Assembly: GCA_027186245.1 (NCBI GenBank) | Contig: CP114481.1 | Span: forward strand, 47,089,501-47,153,500 | Source: Coriaria nepalensis | Taxonomy: Eukaryota; Streptophyta; Magnoliopsida; Cucurbitales; Coriariaceae | Length of the DNA stretch: 64,000 bases | Direction of reading: 5' to 3' | In this document: positions 53,601 to 64,000 of the stretch, in pieces | How positions within the stretch are numbered: position 1 is the stretch's first letter | How the letters are laid out: every line of letters starts with the position of its first letter | Made by a program: the position numbers and the translations under genes | The notes under the pieces: model-generated | Database searches by the model: none | What the model was told of the DNA's origin: nothing | The model's input: only the letters and a program-made list of their open reading frames with translations

Positions 53601-56600
53601 CTACAAACACACGTTTTGTGCATAACTTGCAAATGATCAATGCGAGGAAAGTGTGCATTCGTTTAACCTTAAAATCATTTCAATGAGTCATTTCAACTCA
53701 ATATCTTCTTTCAAAGTAAGTCGAACGCATTCTATTTTTGCACTACAAACACAAGTTTTGTGCATAACTTGCAAATGATCAATGCAAGGAAAGTGTGCAT
53801 TCGTTTAACCTTAAAATCATTTCAATGAGTCATTCAAAGTAAATAGCTTATTTCAAAGCAAGTCGAACGAATTCTATATTTGCACTACAAACACAAGTTT
53901 TGTGCATAACTTGCAAATGATCAATGCAAGGAAAGTGTGCATTCGTTTAACCTTAAAATCATTTCAATGAGTCATTAAAAGTCAATAACTTATTTCAAAG
54001 CAAGTCGAACGCATTCTATTTTTGCACTACAAACACAAGTTTTGTGCATAACTTGCAAATGATCAATGCAAGGAAAGTGTGCATTCGTTTAACCTTAAAA
54101 TCATTTCAATGAGTCATTTCAACTCAATAACTTCTATCAAAGCAGGTCGAACGAATTCTATTTCAACTCAATATCTTCTATCAAAGCAGGTCGAACGAAT
54201 TCTATTTTTGCACTACAAACACAAGTTTTGTGCATAACTTGCAAATGATCAATGCAAGGAAAGTGTCCATTCGTTTAACCTTAAAATCATTTCAATGAGT
54301 CATTTCAAGTCAATATCTTCTTTCAAAGCAAGTCGAACGCATTCTATTTTTGCACTACAAACACAAGTTTTGTGCAGAACTTGCAAATGATCAATGCAAG
54401 GAAAGTGTGCATTCGTTTAACCTTAAAATCATTTCAATGAGTCATTTCAAGTCAATATCTTCTTTCAAAGCAAGTCGAACGCATTCTATTTTTGCACTAC
54501 AAACACAAGTTTTGTGCATAACTTGCAAATGATCAATGCAAGGAAAGTGTCCATTCGTTTAACCTTAAAATCATTTCGATGAGTCATTTCAAGTCAATAT
54601 CTTCTTTCAAAGCAAGTCGAACGCATTCTATTTTTGCACTACAAACACAAGGTTTGTGCATAACTTGCAAATGATCAATGCAAGGAAAGTGTGCATTCGT
54701 TTAACCTTAAAATCATTTCAATGAGTCATTTCAAGTCAATATCTTCTTTCAAAGCAAGTCGAACGCATTCTATTTTTGCACTACAAACACAAGTTTTGTG
54801 CATAACTTGCAAATGATCAATGCAAGGAAAGTGTGCATTCGTTTAACCTTAAAATCATTTCAATGAGTCATTTCAACACAATATCTTCTTTCAAAGCAAG
54901 TCGAACGAATTCTATTTTTGTAGTACAAACACAAGTTTTGTGCATAACTTGCAAATGATCAATGCAAGGAAAGTGTGCATTCGTTTAACCTTAAAATCAT
55001 TTCAATGAGTCATTCAAAGTAAATAGCTTATTTCAAAGCAAGTCGAACGAATTCTATATTTGCACTACAAACACAAGTTTTGTGCATAACTTGCAAATGA
55101 TCAATGCAAGGAAAGTGTGCATTCGTTTAACCTTAAAATCATTTCAATGAGTCATTAAAAGTCAATAACTTATTTCAAAGCAAGTCGAACGCATTCTATT
55201 TTTGCACTACAAACACAAGTTTTGTGCATAACTTGCAAATGATCAATGCAAGGAAAGTGTGCATTCGTTTAACCTTAAAATCATTTCAATGAGTCATTTC
55301 AACTCAATATCTTCTTTCAAAGCAAGTCGAACGCATTCTATTTTTGCACTACAAACACAAGTTTTGTGCAGAACTTGCAAATGATCAATGCAAGGAAAGT
55401 GTGCATTCGTTTAACCTAAAAATCATTTCAATGAGTCATTTCAAGTCAATATCTTCTTTCAAAGCAAGTCGAACGCATTCTATTTTTGCACTACAAACAC
55501 AAGTTTTGTGCATAACTTGCAAATGATCAATGCAAGGAAAGTGTGCATTCGTTTAACCTTAAAATCATTTCAATGAGTCATTTCAACTCAATATCTTCTA
55601 TCAAAGCAGGTCGAACGAATTCTATTTTTGCACTACAAACACAAGATTTGTGCATAACTTGCAAATGATCAATGCAAGGAAAGTGTGCATTCGTTTAACC
55701 TTAAAATCATTTCAATGAGTCATTTCAAGTCAATATCTTCTTTCAAAGCAAGTCGAACGCATTCTATTTTTGCACTACAAACACAAGTTTTGTGCATAAC
55801 TTGCAAATGATCAATGCAAGGAAAGTGTGCATTCGTTTAACCTTAAATCATATCAATGAGTCATTTCAACTCAATATCTTCTTTCAAAGCATGTCGAACG
55901 CATTCTATTTTTGCACTACAAACACAAGTTTTGTACATAACTTGCAAATGATCAATGCAAGGAAAGTGTGCATTCGTTTAACCTGAAAATCATTTCAATG
56001 AATCATTTCAACTCAATATCTTCTTTCAAAGCAAGTCGAACGCATTCTATTTTTGCACTACAAACACAAGTTTTGTGCATAACTTGCAAATGATCAATGC
56101 AAGGAAAGTGTGCATTCGTTTAACCTTAAAATCATTTCAATGAGTCATTCAAAGTCAATAGCTTATTTCAAAGCAAGTCGAACGAATTCTATATTTGCAC
56201 TACAAACACAAGTTTTGTGCAGAACTTGCAAATGATCAATGCAAGGAAAGTGTGCATTCGTTTAACCTTAAAATCATTTCAATGAGTCATTTCAACTCAA
56301 TATCTTCTATCAAAGCAGGTCGAACGAATTCTATTTCAACTCAATATCTTCTATCAAAGCAGGTCGAACGAATTCTATTTTTGCACTACAAACACAAGTT
56401 TTGTGCATAACTTGCAAATGATCAATGCAATGAAAGTGTGCATTCTTTTAACCTTAAAATCATTTCAATGAGTCATTTCAAGTCAATATCTTCTTTCAAA
56501 GCAAGTCGAACGCATTCTATTTTTGCACTACAAACACAAGTTTTGTGCATAACTTGCAAATGATCAATGCAAGGAAAGTGTGCATTCGTTTAACCTTAAA

Positions 56601-58194
56601 ATCATTTCAATGAGTCATTTCAACTCAATATCTTCTTTCAAAGCATGTCGAACGCATTCTATTTTTGCACTACAAACACACGTTTTGTGCATAACTTGCA
56701 AATGATCAATGCGAGGAAAGTGTGCATTCGTTTAACCTTAAAATCATTTCAATGAGTCATTTCAACTCAATATCTTCTTTCAAAGTAAGTCGAACGCATT
56801 CTATTTTTGCACTACAAACACAAGTTTTGTGCATAACTTGCAAATGATCAATGCAAGGAAAGTGTGCATTCGTTTAACCTTAAAATCATTTCAATGAGTC
56901 ATTCAAAGTAAATAGCTTATTTCAAAGCAAGTCGAACGAATTTTATATTTGCACTACAAACACAAGTTTTGTGCATAACTTGCAAATGATCAATGCAAGG
57001 AAAGTGTGCATTCGTTTAACCTTAAAATCATTTCAATGAGTCATTAAAAGTCAATAACTTATTTCAAAGCAAGTCGAACGCATTCTATTTTTGCACTACA
57101 AACACAAGTTTTGTGCATAACTTGCAAATGATCAATGCAAGGAAAGTGTGCATTCGTTTAACCTTAAAATCATTTCAATGAGTCATTTCAACTCAATAAC
57201 TTCTATCAAAGCAGGTCGAACGAATTCTATTTCAACTCAATATCTTCTATCAAAGCAGGTCGAACGAATTCTATTTTTGCACTACAAACACAAGTTTTGT
57301 GCATAACTTGCAAATGATCAATGCAAGGAAAGTGTGCATTCTTTTAACCTTAAAATCATTTCAATGAGTCATTTCAAGTCAATATCTTCTTTCAAAGCAA
57401 GTCGAACGCATTCTCTTTTTGCACTACAAACACAAGTTTTGTGCATAACTTGCAAATGATCAATGCAAGGAAAGTGTGCATTCGTTTAACCTTAAAATCA
57501 TTTCAATGAGTCATTTCAACTCAATATCTTCTTTCAAAGCATGTCGAACGCATTCTATTTTTGCACTACAAACACAAGTTTTGTGCATAACTTGCAAATG
57601 ATCAATGCAAGGAAAGTGTGCATTCGTTTAACCTTAAAATCATTTCAATGAGTCATTTCAACTCAATATCTTCTATCAAAGCAGGTCGAACGAATTCTAT
57701 TTCAACTCAATATCTTCTATCAAAGCAGGTCGAACGAATTCTATTTTTGCACTACAAACACAAGTTTTGTGCATAACTTGCAAATGATCAATGCAAGGAA
57801 AGTGTGCATTCTTTTAACCTTAAAATCATTTCAATGAGTCATTTCAAGTCAATATCTTCTTTCAAAGCAAGTCGAACGCATTCTATTTTTGCACTACAAA
57901 CACAAGTTTTGTGCATAACTTGCAAATGATCAATGCAAGGAAAGTGTGCATTCGTTTAACCTTAAAATCATTTCAATGAGTCATTTCAACTCAATATCTT
58001 CTTTCAAAGCAAGTCGAACGCATTCTATTTTTGCACTACAAACACAAGTTTTGTGCATAACTTGCAAATGATCAATGCAAGGAAAGTGTGCATTCGTTTA
58101 ACCTTAAAATCATTTCAATGAGTCATTTCAACTCAATATCTTCTTTCAAACCAAGTCGAACGCATTCTATTTTTGTACTACAAACACAAGTTTT

Positions 58195-58230
58195 GTGCAT
58201 AACTTGCAAATGATCATTCGGTTAACCTTA
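58195..58230 (+). other. 18-bp deletion monomer, second copy
   Basis: The unit reads AAATGATCATTCGG, lacking the same 18 bases as the unit at about 26020 and also entered through TTTTTGTACTAC. It has since gained CGGTTAACC and TTATAATC. Confidence 0.9.
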
Positions 58231-61200
58231 TAATCATTTCAATGAGTCATTTCAACTCAATATCTTCTTTCAAAGCAAGTCGAACGCATTCTATTTTTGT
58301 AGTACAAACACAAGTTTTGTGCATAACTTGCAAATGATCAATGCAAGGAAAGTGTGCATTCGTTTAACCATAAAATCATTTCGATGAGTTATTTCAACTC
58401 AATAACTTATTTCAAAGCAAGTCGAACGCATTCTATTTTTGCACTACAAACACAAGTTTTGTGCATAACTTGCAAATGATCAATGCAAGGAAAGTGTGCA
58501 TTCGTTTAACCTTAAAATCATTTCAATGAGTCATTTCAACTCAATATCTTCTTTCAAAGCAAGTCGAACGCATTCTATTTTTGCACTACAAACACAAGTT
58601 TTGTGCATAACTTGCAAATGATCAATGCAAGGAAAGTGTGCATTCGTTTAACCTTAAAATCATTTCAATGAGTCATTTCAAGTCAATATCTTCTTTCAAA
58701 GCAAGTCGAACGCATTCTATTTTTGCACTACAAACACAAGTTTTGTGCATAACTTGCAAATGATCAATGCAAGGAAAGTGTGCATTCGTTTAACCATAAA
58801 ATCATTTCAATGAGTCATTTCAACTCAATATCTTCTTTCAAAGCAAGTCGAACGCATTCTATTTTTGCACTACAAACACAAGTTTTGTGCATAACTTGCA
58901 AATGATCAATGCAAGGAAAGTGTGCATTCTCTTAACCTTAAAATCATTTCAATGAGTCATTTCAACTCAATATCTTCTTTCAAAGCAAGTCGAACGCATT
59001 CTATTTTTGCACTACAAACACAAGTTTTGTGCATAACTTGCAAATGATCAATGCAAGGAAAGTGTGCATTCGTTTAACCTTAAAATCATTTCAATGAGTC
59101 ATTTCAACTCAATATCTTCTATCAAAGCAGGTCGAACGAATTCTATTTCAACTCAATACCTTCTATCAAAGCAGGTCGAACGAATTCTATTTTTGCACTA
59201 CAAACACAAGTTTTGTGCATAACTTGCAAATGATCAATGCAAGGAAAGTGTCCATTCGTTTAACCTTAAAATCATTTCAATGAGTCATTTCAAGTCAATA
59301 TCTTCTTTCAAAGCAAGTCGAACGCATTCTATTTTTGCACTACAAACACAAGGTTTGTGCATAACTTGCAAATGATCAATGCAAGGAAAGTGTGCATTCG
59401 TTTAACCTTAAAATCATTTCAATGAGTCATTTCAACACAATATCTTCTTTCAAAGCAAGTCGAACGAATTCTATTTTTGTAGTACAAACACAAGTTTTGT
59501 GCATAACTTGCAAATGATCAATGCAAGGAAAGTGTGCATTCGTTTAACCTTAAAATCATTTCGATGAGTTATTTCAACTCAATAACTTATTTCAAAGCAA
59601 GTCGAACGCATTCTATTTTTGCACTACAAACACAAGTTTTGTGCATAACTTGCAAATGATCAATGCAAGGAAAGTGTGCATTCGTTTAACCTTAAAATCA
59701 TTTCAATGAGTCATTTCAACTCAATATCTTCTTTCAAAGCAAGTCGAACGCATTCTATTTTTGCACTACAAACACAAGTTTTGTGCATAACTTGCAAATG
59801 ATCAATGCAAGGAAAGTGTGCATTCGTTTAACCTTAAAATCATTTCAATGAGTCATTTCAACTCAATATCTTCTTTCAAAGCAATTCGAACGAATTCTAT
59901 TTTTGCACTACAAACACAAGTTTTGTGCATAACTTGCAAATGATCAATGCAAGGAAAGTGTGCATTCGTTTAACCTTAAAATGATTTCAATGAGTCATTT
60001 CAACTCAATATCTTCTTTCAATGCAAGTCGAACGAATTCTATTTTTGCACTACAAACACAAGTTTTGTGCATAACTTGCAAATGATCAATGCAAGGAAAG
60101 TGTGCAATCTTTTAACCTTAAAATGATTTCAATGAGTCATTTCAAGTCAATATCTTCTTTCAAAGCAAGTCGAACGCATTCTATTTTTGCACTACAAACA
60201 CAAGTTTTGTGCAGAACTTGCAAATGATCAATGCAAGGAAAGTGTGCATTCGTTTAACCTTAAAATCATTTCAATGAGTCATTTCAACTCAATATCTTCT
60301 ATCAAAGCAGGTCGAACGAATTCTATTTCAACTCAATATCTTCTATCAAAGCAGGTCGAACGAATTCTATTTTTGCACTACAAACACAAGTTTTGTGCAT
60401 AACTTGCAAATGATCAATGCAAGGAAAGTGTGCATTCTTTTAACCTTAAAATCATTTCAATGAGTCATTTCAAGTCAATATCTTCTTTCAAAGCAAGTCG
60501 AACGCATTCTATTTTTGCACTACAAACACAAGTTTTGTGCATAACTTGCAAATGATCAATGCAAGGAAAGTGTGCATTCGTTTAACCTTAAAATCATTTC
60601 AATGAGTCATTTCAACTCAATATCTTCTTTCAAAGCAATTCGAACGAATTCTATTTTTGCACTACAAACACAAGTTTTGTGCATAACTTGCAAATGATCA
60701 ATGCAAGGAAAGTGTGCATTCGTTTAACCTTAAAATCATTTCAATGAGTCATTTCAAGTCAATATCTTCTTTCAAAGCAAGTCGAACGCATTCTATTTTT
60801 GCACTACAAACACAAGTTTTGTGCATAACTTGCAAATGATCAATGCAAGGAAAGTGTGCATTCGTTTAACCTTAAAATCATTTCAATGAGTCATTTCAAC
60901 TCAATATCTTCTTTCAAAGCAGGTCGAACGAATTCTATTTCAACTCAATATCTTCTATCAAAGCAGGTCGAACGAATTCTATTTTTGCACTACAAACACA
61001 AGTTTTGTGCATAACTTGCAAATGATCAATGCAAGGAAAGTGTGCATTCTTTTAACCTTAAAATCATTTCAATGAGTCATTTCAAGTCAATATCTTCTTT
61101 CAAAGCAAGTCGAACGCATTCTATTTTTGCACTACAAACACAAGTTTTGTGCATAACTTGCAAATGATCAATGCAAGGAAAGTGTGCATTCGTTTAACCT

Positions 61201-63084
61201 TAAAATCATTTCAATGAGTCATTTCAACTCAATATCTTCTTTCAAAGCAATTCGAACGAATTCTATTTTTGCACTACAAACACAAGTTTTGTGCATAACT
61301 TGCAAATGATCAATGCAAGGAAAGTGTGCATTCGTTTAACCTTAAAATGATTTCAATGAGTCATTTCAACTCAATATCTTCTTTCAATGCAAGTCGAACG
61401 AATTCTATCTTTGCACTACAAACACAAGTTTTGTGCATAACTTGCAAATGATCAATGCAAGGAAAGTGTGCAATCTTTTAACCTCAAAATGATTTCAATG
61501 AGTCATTTCAAGTCAATATCTTCTTTCAAAGCAAGTCGAACGCATTCTATTTTTGCACTACAAACACAAGTTTTGTGCATAACTTGCAAATGATCAATGC
61601 AAGGAAAATGTGCATTCGTTTAACCTTAAAATCATTTCAATGAGTCATTTCAACTCAATATCTTCTTTCAAAGCAAGTCGAACGCATTCTATTTTTGCAC
61701 TACAAACACAAGTTTTGTGCAGAACTTGCAAATGATCAATGCAAGGAAAGTGTGCATTCGTTTAACCTTAAAATCATTTCAATGAGTCATTTCAAGTCAA
61801 TATCTTCTTTCAAAGCAAGTCGAACGCATTCTATTTTTGCACTACAAACACAAGTTTTGTGCATAACTAGCAAATGATCAACGCAAGGAAAGTGTGCATT
61901 CGTTTAACCTTAAAATCATTTCAATGAGTCATTTCAACTCAATATCTTCTATCAAAGCAGGTCGAACGAATTCTATTTTTGCACTACAAACACAAGATTT
62001 GTGCATAACTTGCAAATGATCAATGCAAGGAAAGTGTGCATTCGTTTAACCTTAAAATCATTTCAATGAGTCATTTCAAGTCGATATCTTCTTTCAAAGC
62101 AAGTCGAACGCATTCTATTTTTGCACTACAAACACAAGTTTTGTGCATAACTTGCAAATGATCAATGCAAGGAAAGTGTGCATTCGTTTAACCTTAAAAT
62201 CATATCAATGAGTCATTTCAACTCAATATCTTCTTTCAAAGCATGTCGAATGCATTCTATTTTTGCACTACAAACACAAGTTTTGTGCATAACTTGCAAA
62301 TGATCAATGCAAGGAAAGTGTGCATTCGTTTAACCTGAAAATCATTTCAATGAATCATTTCAACTCAATATCTTCTTTCAAAGCAAGTCGAACGCATTCT
62401 ATTTTTGCACTACAAACACAAGTTTTGTGCATAACTTGCAAATGATCAATGCAAGGAAAGTGTGCATTCGTTTAACCTTAAAATCATTTCAATGAGTCAT
62501 TCAAAGTCAATAGCTTATTTCAAAGCAAGTCGAACGAATTCTATATTTGCACTACAAACACAAGTTTTGTGCAGAACTTGCAAATGATCAATGCAAGGAA
62601 AGTGTGCATTCGTTTAACCTTAAAATCATTTCAATGAGTCATTTCAACTCAATATCTTCTATCAAAGCAGGTCGAACGAATTCTATTTCAACTCAATATC
62701 TTCTATCAAAGCAGGTCGAACGAATTCTATTTTTGCACTACAAACACAAGTTTTGTGCATAACTTGCAAATGATCAATGCAATGAAAGTGTGCATTCTTT
62801 TAACCTTAAAATCATTTCAATGAGTCATTTCAAGTCAATATCTTCTTTCAAAGCAAGTCGAACGCATTCTATTTTTGCACTACAAACACAAGTTTTGTGC
62901 ATAACTTGCAAATGATCAATGCAAGGAAAGTGTGCATTCGTTTAACATTAAAATCATTTCAATGAGTCATTTCAACTCAATATCTTCTTTCAAAGCATGT
63001 CGAACGCATTCTATTTTTGCACTACAAACACAAGTTTTGTGCATAACTTGCAAATGATCAATGCAAGGAAAGTGTGCATTCGTT

Positions 63085-63112
63085 TAACCTTAAAATCATT
63101 TCAACTCAATAT
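63085..63112 (+). other. 13-bp deletion between direct repeats
   Basis: The unit reads AAAATCATTTCAACTC. It has lost one of the two TCATTTCAA copies and the TGAG between them, 13 bp in all. This is a direct product of slippage or recombination between the 9-bp direct repeats found in every monomer. Confidence 0.92.
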
Positions 63113-64000
63113 CTTCTTTCAAAGTAAGTCGAACGCATTCTATTTTTGCACTACAAACACAAGTTTTGTGCATAACTTGCAAATGATCAATGCAAGGAAA
63201 GTGTGCATTCGTTTAACCTTAAAATCATTTCAATGAGTCATTCAAAGTCAATAGCTTATTTCAAAGCAAGTCGAACGAATTCTATATTTGCACTACAAAC
63301 ACATGTTTTGTGCATAACTTGCAAATGATCAATCCAAGGAAAGTGTGCATTCGTTTAACCTTAAAATCATTTCAATGAGTCATTAAAAGTCAATAACTTA
63401 TTTCAAAGCAAGTCGAACGCATTCTATTTTTGCACTACAAACACAAGTTTTGTGCATAACTTGCAAATGATCAATGCAAGGAAAGTGTGCATTCGTTTAA
63501 CCTTAAAATCATTTCAATGAGTCATTTCAACTCAATATCTTCTATCAAAGCAGGTCGAACGAATTCTATTTCAACTCAATATCTTCTATCAAAGCAGGTC
63601 GAACGAATTCTATTTTTGCACTACAAACACAAGTTTTGTGCATAACTTGCAAATGATCAATGCAAGGAAAGTGTGCATTCTTTTAACCTTAAAATCATTT
63701 CAATGAGTCATTTCAAGTCAATATCTTCTTTCAAAGCAAGTCGAACGCATTCTCTTTTTGCACTACAAACACAAGTTTTGTGCATAACTTGCAAATGATC
63801 AATGCAAGGAAAGTGTGCATTCGTTTAACCTTAAAATCATTTCAATGAGTCATTTCAACTCAATATCTTCTTTCAAAGCATGTCGAACGCATTCTACTTT
63901 TGCACTACAAACACAAGTTTTGTGCATAACTTGCAAATGATCAATGCAAGGAAAGTGTGCATTCGTTTAACCTTAAAATCATTTCAATGAGTCATTTCAA

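Larger units (their letters stand above)
45241..56380 (+). repeat. Eight 44-bp duplications in domain G
   Basis: Second halves start at 45241, 47698, 48452 and 50625 in copy 1, and at 50953, 53410, 54164 and 56337 in copy 2, each pair 5712 bp apart. The 45241 and 50953 pair has the junction CTACTTCAAC and the private AAAGTAGGTCG. The 48452 and 54164 pair has CAATAACTTCTATC in the first half. Confidence 0.9.
45064..56487 (+). repeat. 39-monomer higher-order repeat, 5712 bp, two tandem copies
   Basis: Copy 1 is about 45064-50775 and copy 2 about 50776-56487. The offset is exactly 5712 bp, which equals 39 x 142 + 4 x 44 - 2. Rare markers recur at that offset: CTACTTCAAC with AAAGTAGGTCG (45241 and 50953), TTTAACGTTAAAATC, CAATACCTTATT, TTTAATCTTAAAATC, CAATGCTAGTCG, TTTGTCCATAAC, CTTTGAAAGC, GAATTCTCTTTTTG and ACACACGTTTTG (c at 47900 and 53612). 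I noticed only two single-base differences (GCAAGAAAAG near 51756; AACCTAAAAATC near 55418), so this duplication looks young. Similarity continues a little past both nominal ends, to about 56635. Confidence 0.9.
1..64000 (+). repeat. Satellite DNA array, 142-bp monomer, about 440 copies
   Basis: The same 142-bp A+T-rich unit repeats head to tail from the first base to the last, with no inversion and no interruption. In the phase starting AAACACAAG at base 1, later units start every 142 bp, and every departure is explained by a visible indel: 34 insertions of 44 bp, one of 1 bp, two deletions of 18 bp, one each of 15 and 13 bp, and five of 1 bp. With these, the window equals 440 monomers plus 92 bp, and it does end 92 bp into a unit (at ...GTCATTTCAA). 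Such arrays are typical of eukaryotic pericentromeric or centromeric heterochromatin. Unit length, base composition and the frequent EcoRI site fit the major satellite of the beetle Tenebrio molitor; the Palorus ratzeburgii 142-bp satellite is an alternative. The array type is certain; the species is inferred from memory. Confidence 0.98.
56636..64000 (+). repeat. Domain H, mosaic with partial copies of the C to G types
   Basis: Stretches here match earlier ones in order but without one common period. About 56681-57250 resembles 53612-54170 (ACACACGTTTTG, ATGCGAGG, TCAAAGTAAATAGC, TCATTAAAAGTC). About 59850-60200 and 61240-61880 hold the five-monomer cassette. About 61695-62760 matches 46421-47400. 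Seven 44-bp duplications have second halves starting at 57233, 57703, 59149, 60329, 60941, 62689 and 63572. The 60941 unit has CTTTCAAAGCAGG in its first half and CTATCAAAGCAGG in its second. Confidence 0.82.

Noticed and set aside
45064..56487. Calling the 5712-bp pair an assembly error
   Set aside because: The copies differ by at least two substitutions and join different flanks, which fits real duplication; still, read-level proof is lacking, so it is kept as a feature with that caution.
3401..63236. Some 48 open reading frames of 60-111 codons, all on the + strand, with near-identical proteins
   Set aside because: They start at TTG or ATG in the satellite and exist only where one stop is lost: GCATAAC becomes GCATTAC or GCAGAAC, or a 44-bp insertion shifts the frame. 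Because 142 is not a multiple of three, the frame changes at each monomer and the reading soon ends. No coding signal or start context is present.
1..64000. CRISPR-like array of direct repeats
   Set aside because: The whole 142-bp unit is conserved and there are no unique spacers; repeat and spacer cannot be told apart.
1..64000. Transposon or virus insertion
   Set aside because: The base count is fully explained by monomers and the listed indels, leaving no room for an inserted element. No terminal repeats, target-site duplications or coding remnants were seen on either strand.

Overview
The whole window is one uninterrupted, head-to-tail satellite DNA array. I see no gene, RNA gene, transposon, CRISPR array or unique sequence. 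The basic monomer is 142 bp and about 33% G+C (47 of 142 in a consensus-type unit), always in the same orientation. Many monomers carry an EcoRI site (GAATTC), while sister monomers have GCATTC at that place. The length can be fully accounted for. It equals about 440.65 monomers of 142 bp, plus 34 copies of a 44-bp internal duplication (186-bp units), plus a few small indels: +1 at about 1609; -18 at about 26020 and 58215; -15 at about 29415; -13 at about 63100; -1 at about 35531; and -1 at 46920, 50131, 52632 and 55843. Nothing foreign is needed to explain the 64 kb.

Organism: a eukaryote with large blocks of constitutive, probably pericentromeric or centromeric, heterochromatin. Two darkling beetles, Tenebrio molitor and Palorus ratzeburgii, are known to have very abundant 142-bp satellites. 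The T. molitor one is classically released by EcoRI. T. molitor is my first guess, made from length, EcoRI site and A+T richness, not from an alignment.

Layout: (A) 1 to about 13050, 142-bp monomers only, in nested multi-monomer repeats of 14-mer (1989 bp), 12-mer (1704 bp), 20-mer (2840 bp) and 4-mer (568 bp); a short cassette at about 1791-2330 returns at about 12441-12980. (B) About 13050-21100, a second monomer mix repeated at offsets of 21 monomers (2982 bp), 16 (2272 bp) and 5 (710 bp), with an A-type patch at about 15061-15680. (C) About 21100-27190, a transitional mosaic in which the monomer type that later carries the 44-bp duplication first appears. (D) About 27195-35530, the 186-bp units appear and form a 1366-bp higher-order repeat (470 + 896). 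(E) 36223 to about 39955, almost three copies of a 9-mer (1278 bp). (F) About 39956-45060, mosaic. (G) About 45064-56487, a 39-monomer, 5712-bp unit in two nearly identical tandem copies. (H) About 56490-64000, a mosaic of types seen in C to G.

The open reading frames are by-products of monomers that have lost one in-frame stop. They are not annotated as genes. The interest of the window lies in the history written in its monomers: repeated unequal exchange and segment amplification at several scales, a single-origin 44-bp duplication that spread only in the right 37 kb, and marker mutations that give relative ages to the amplifications.
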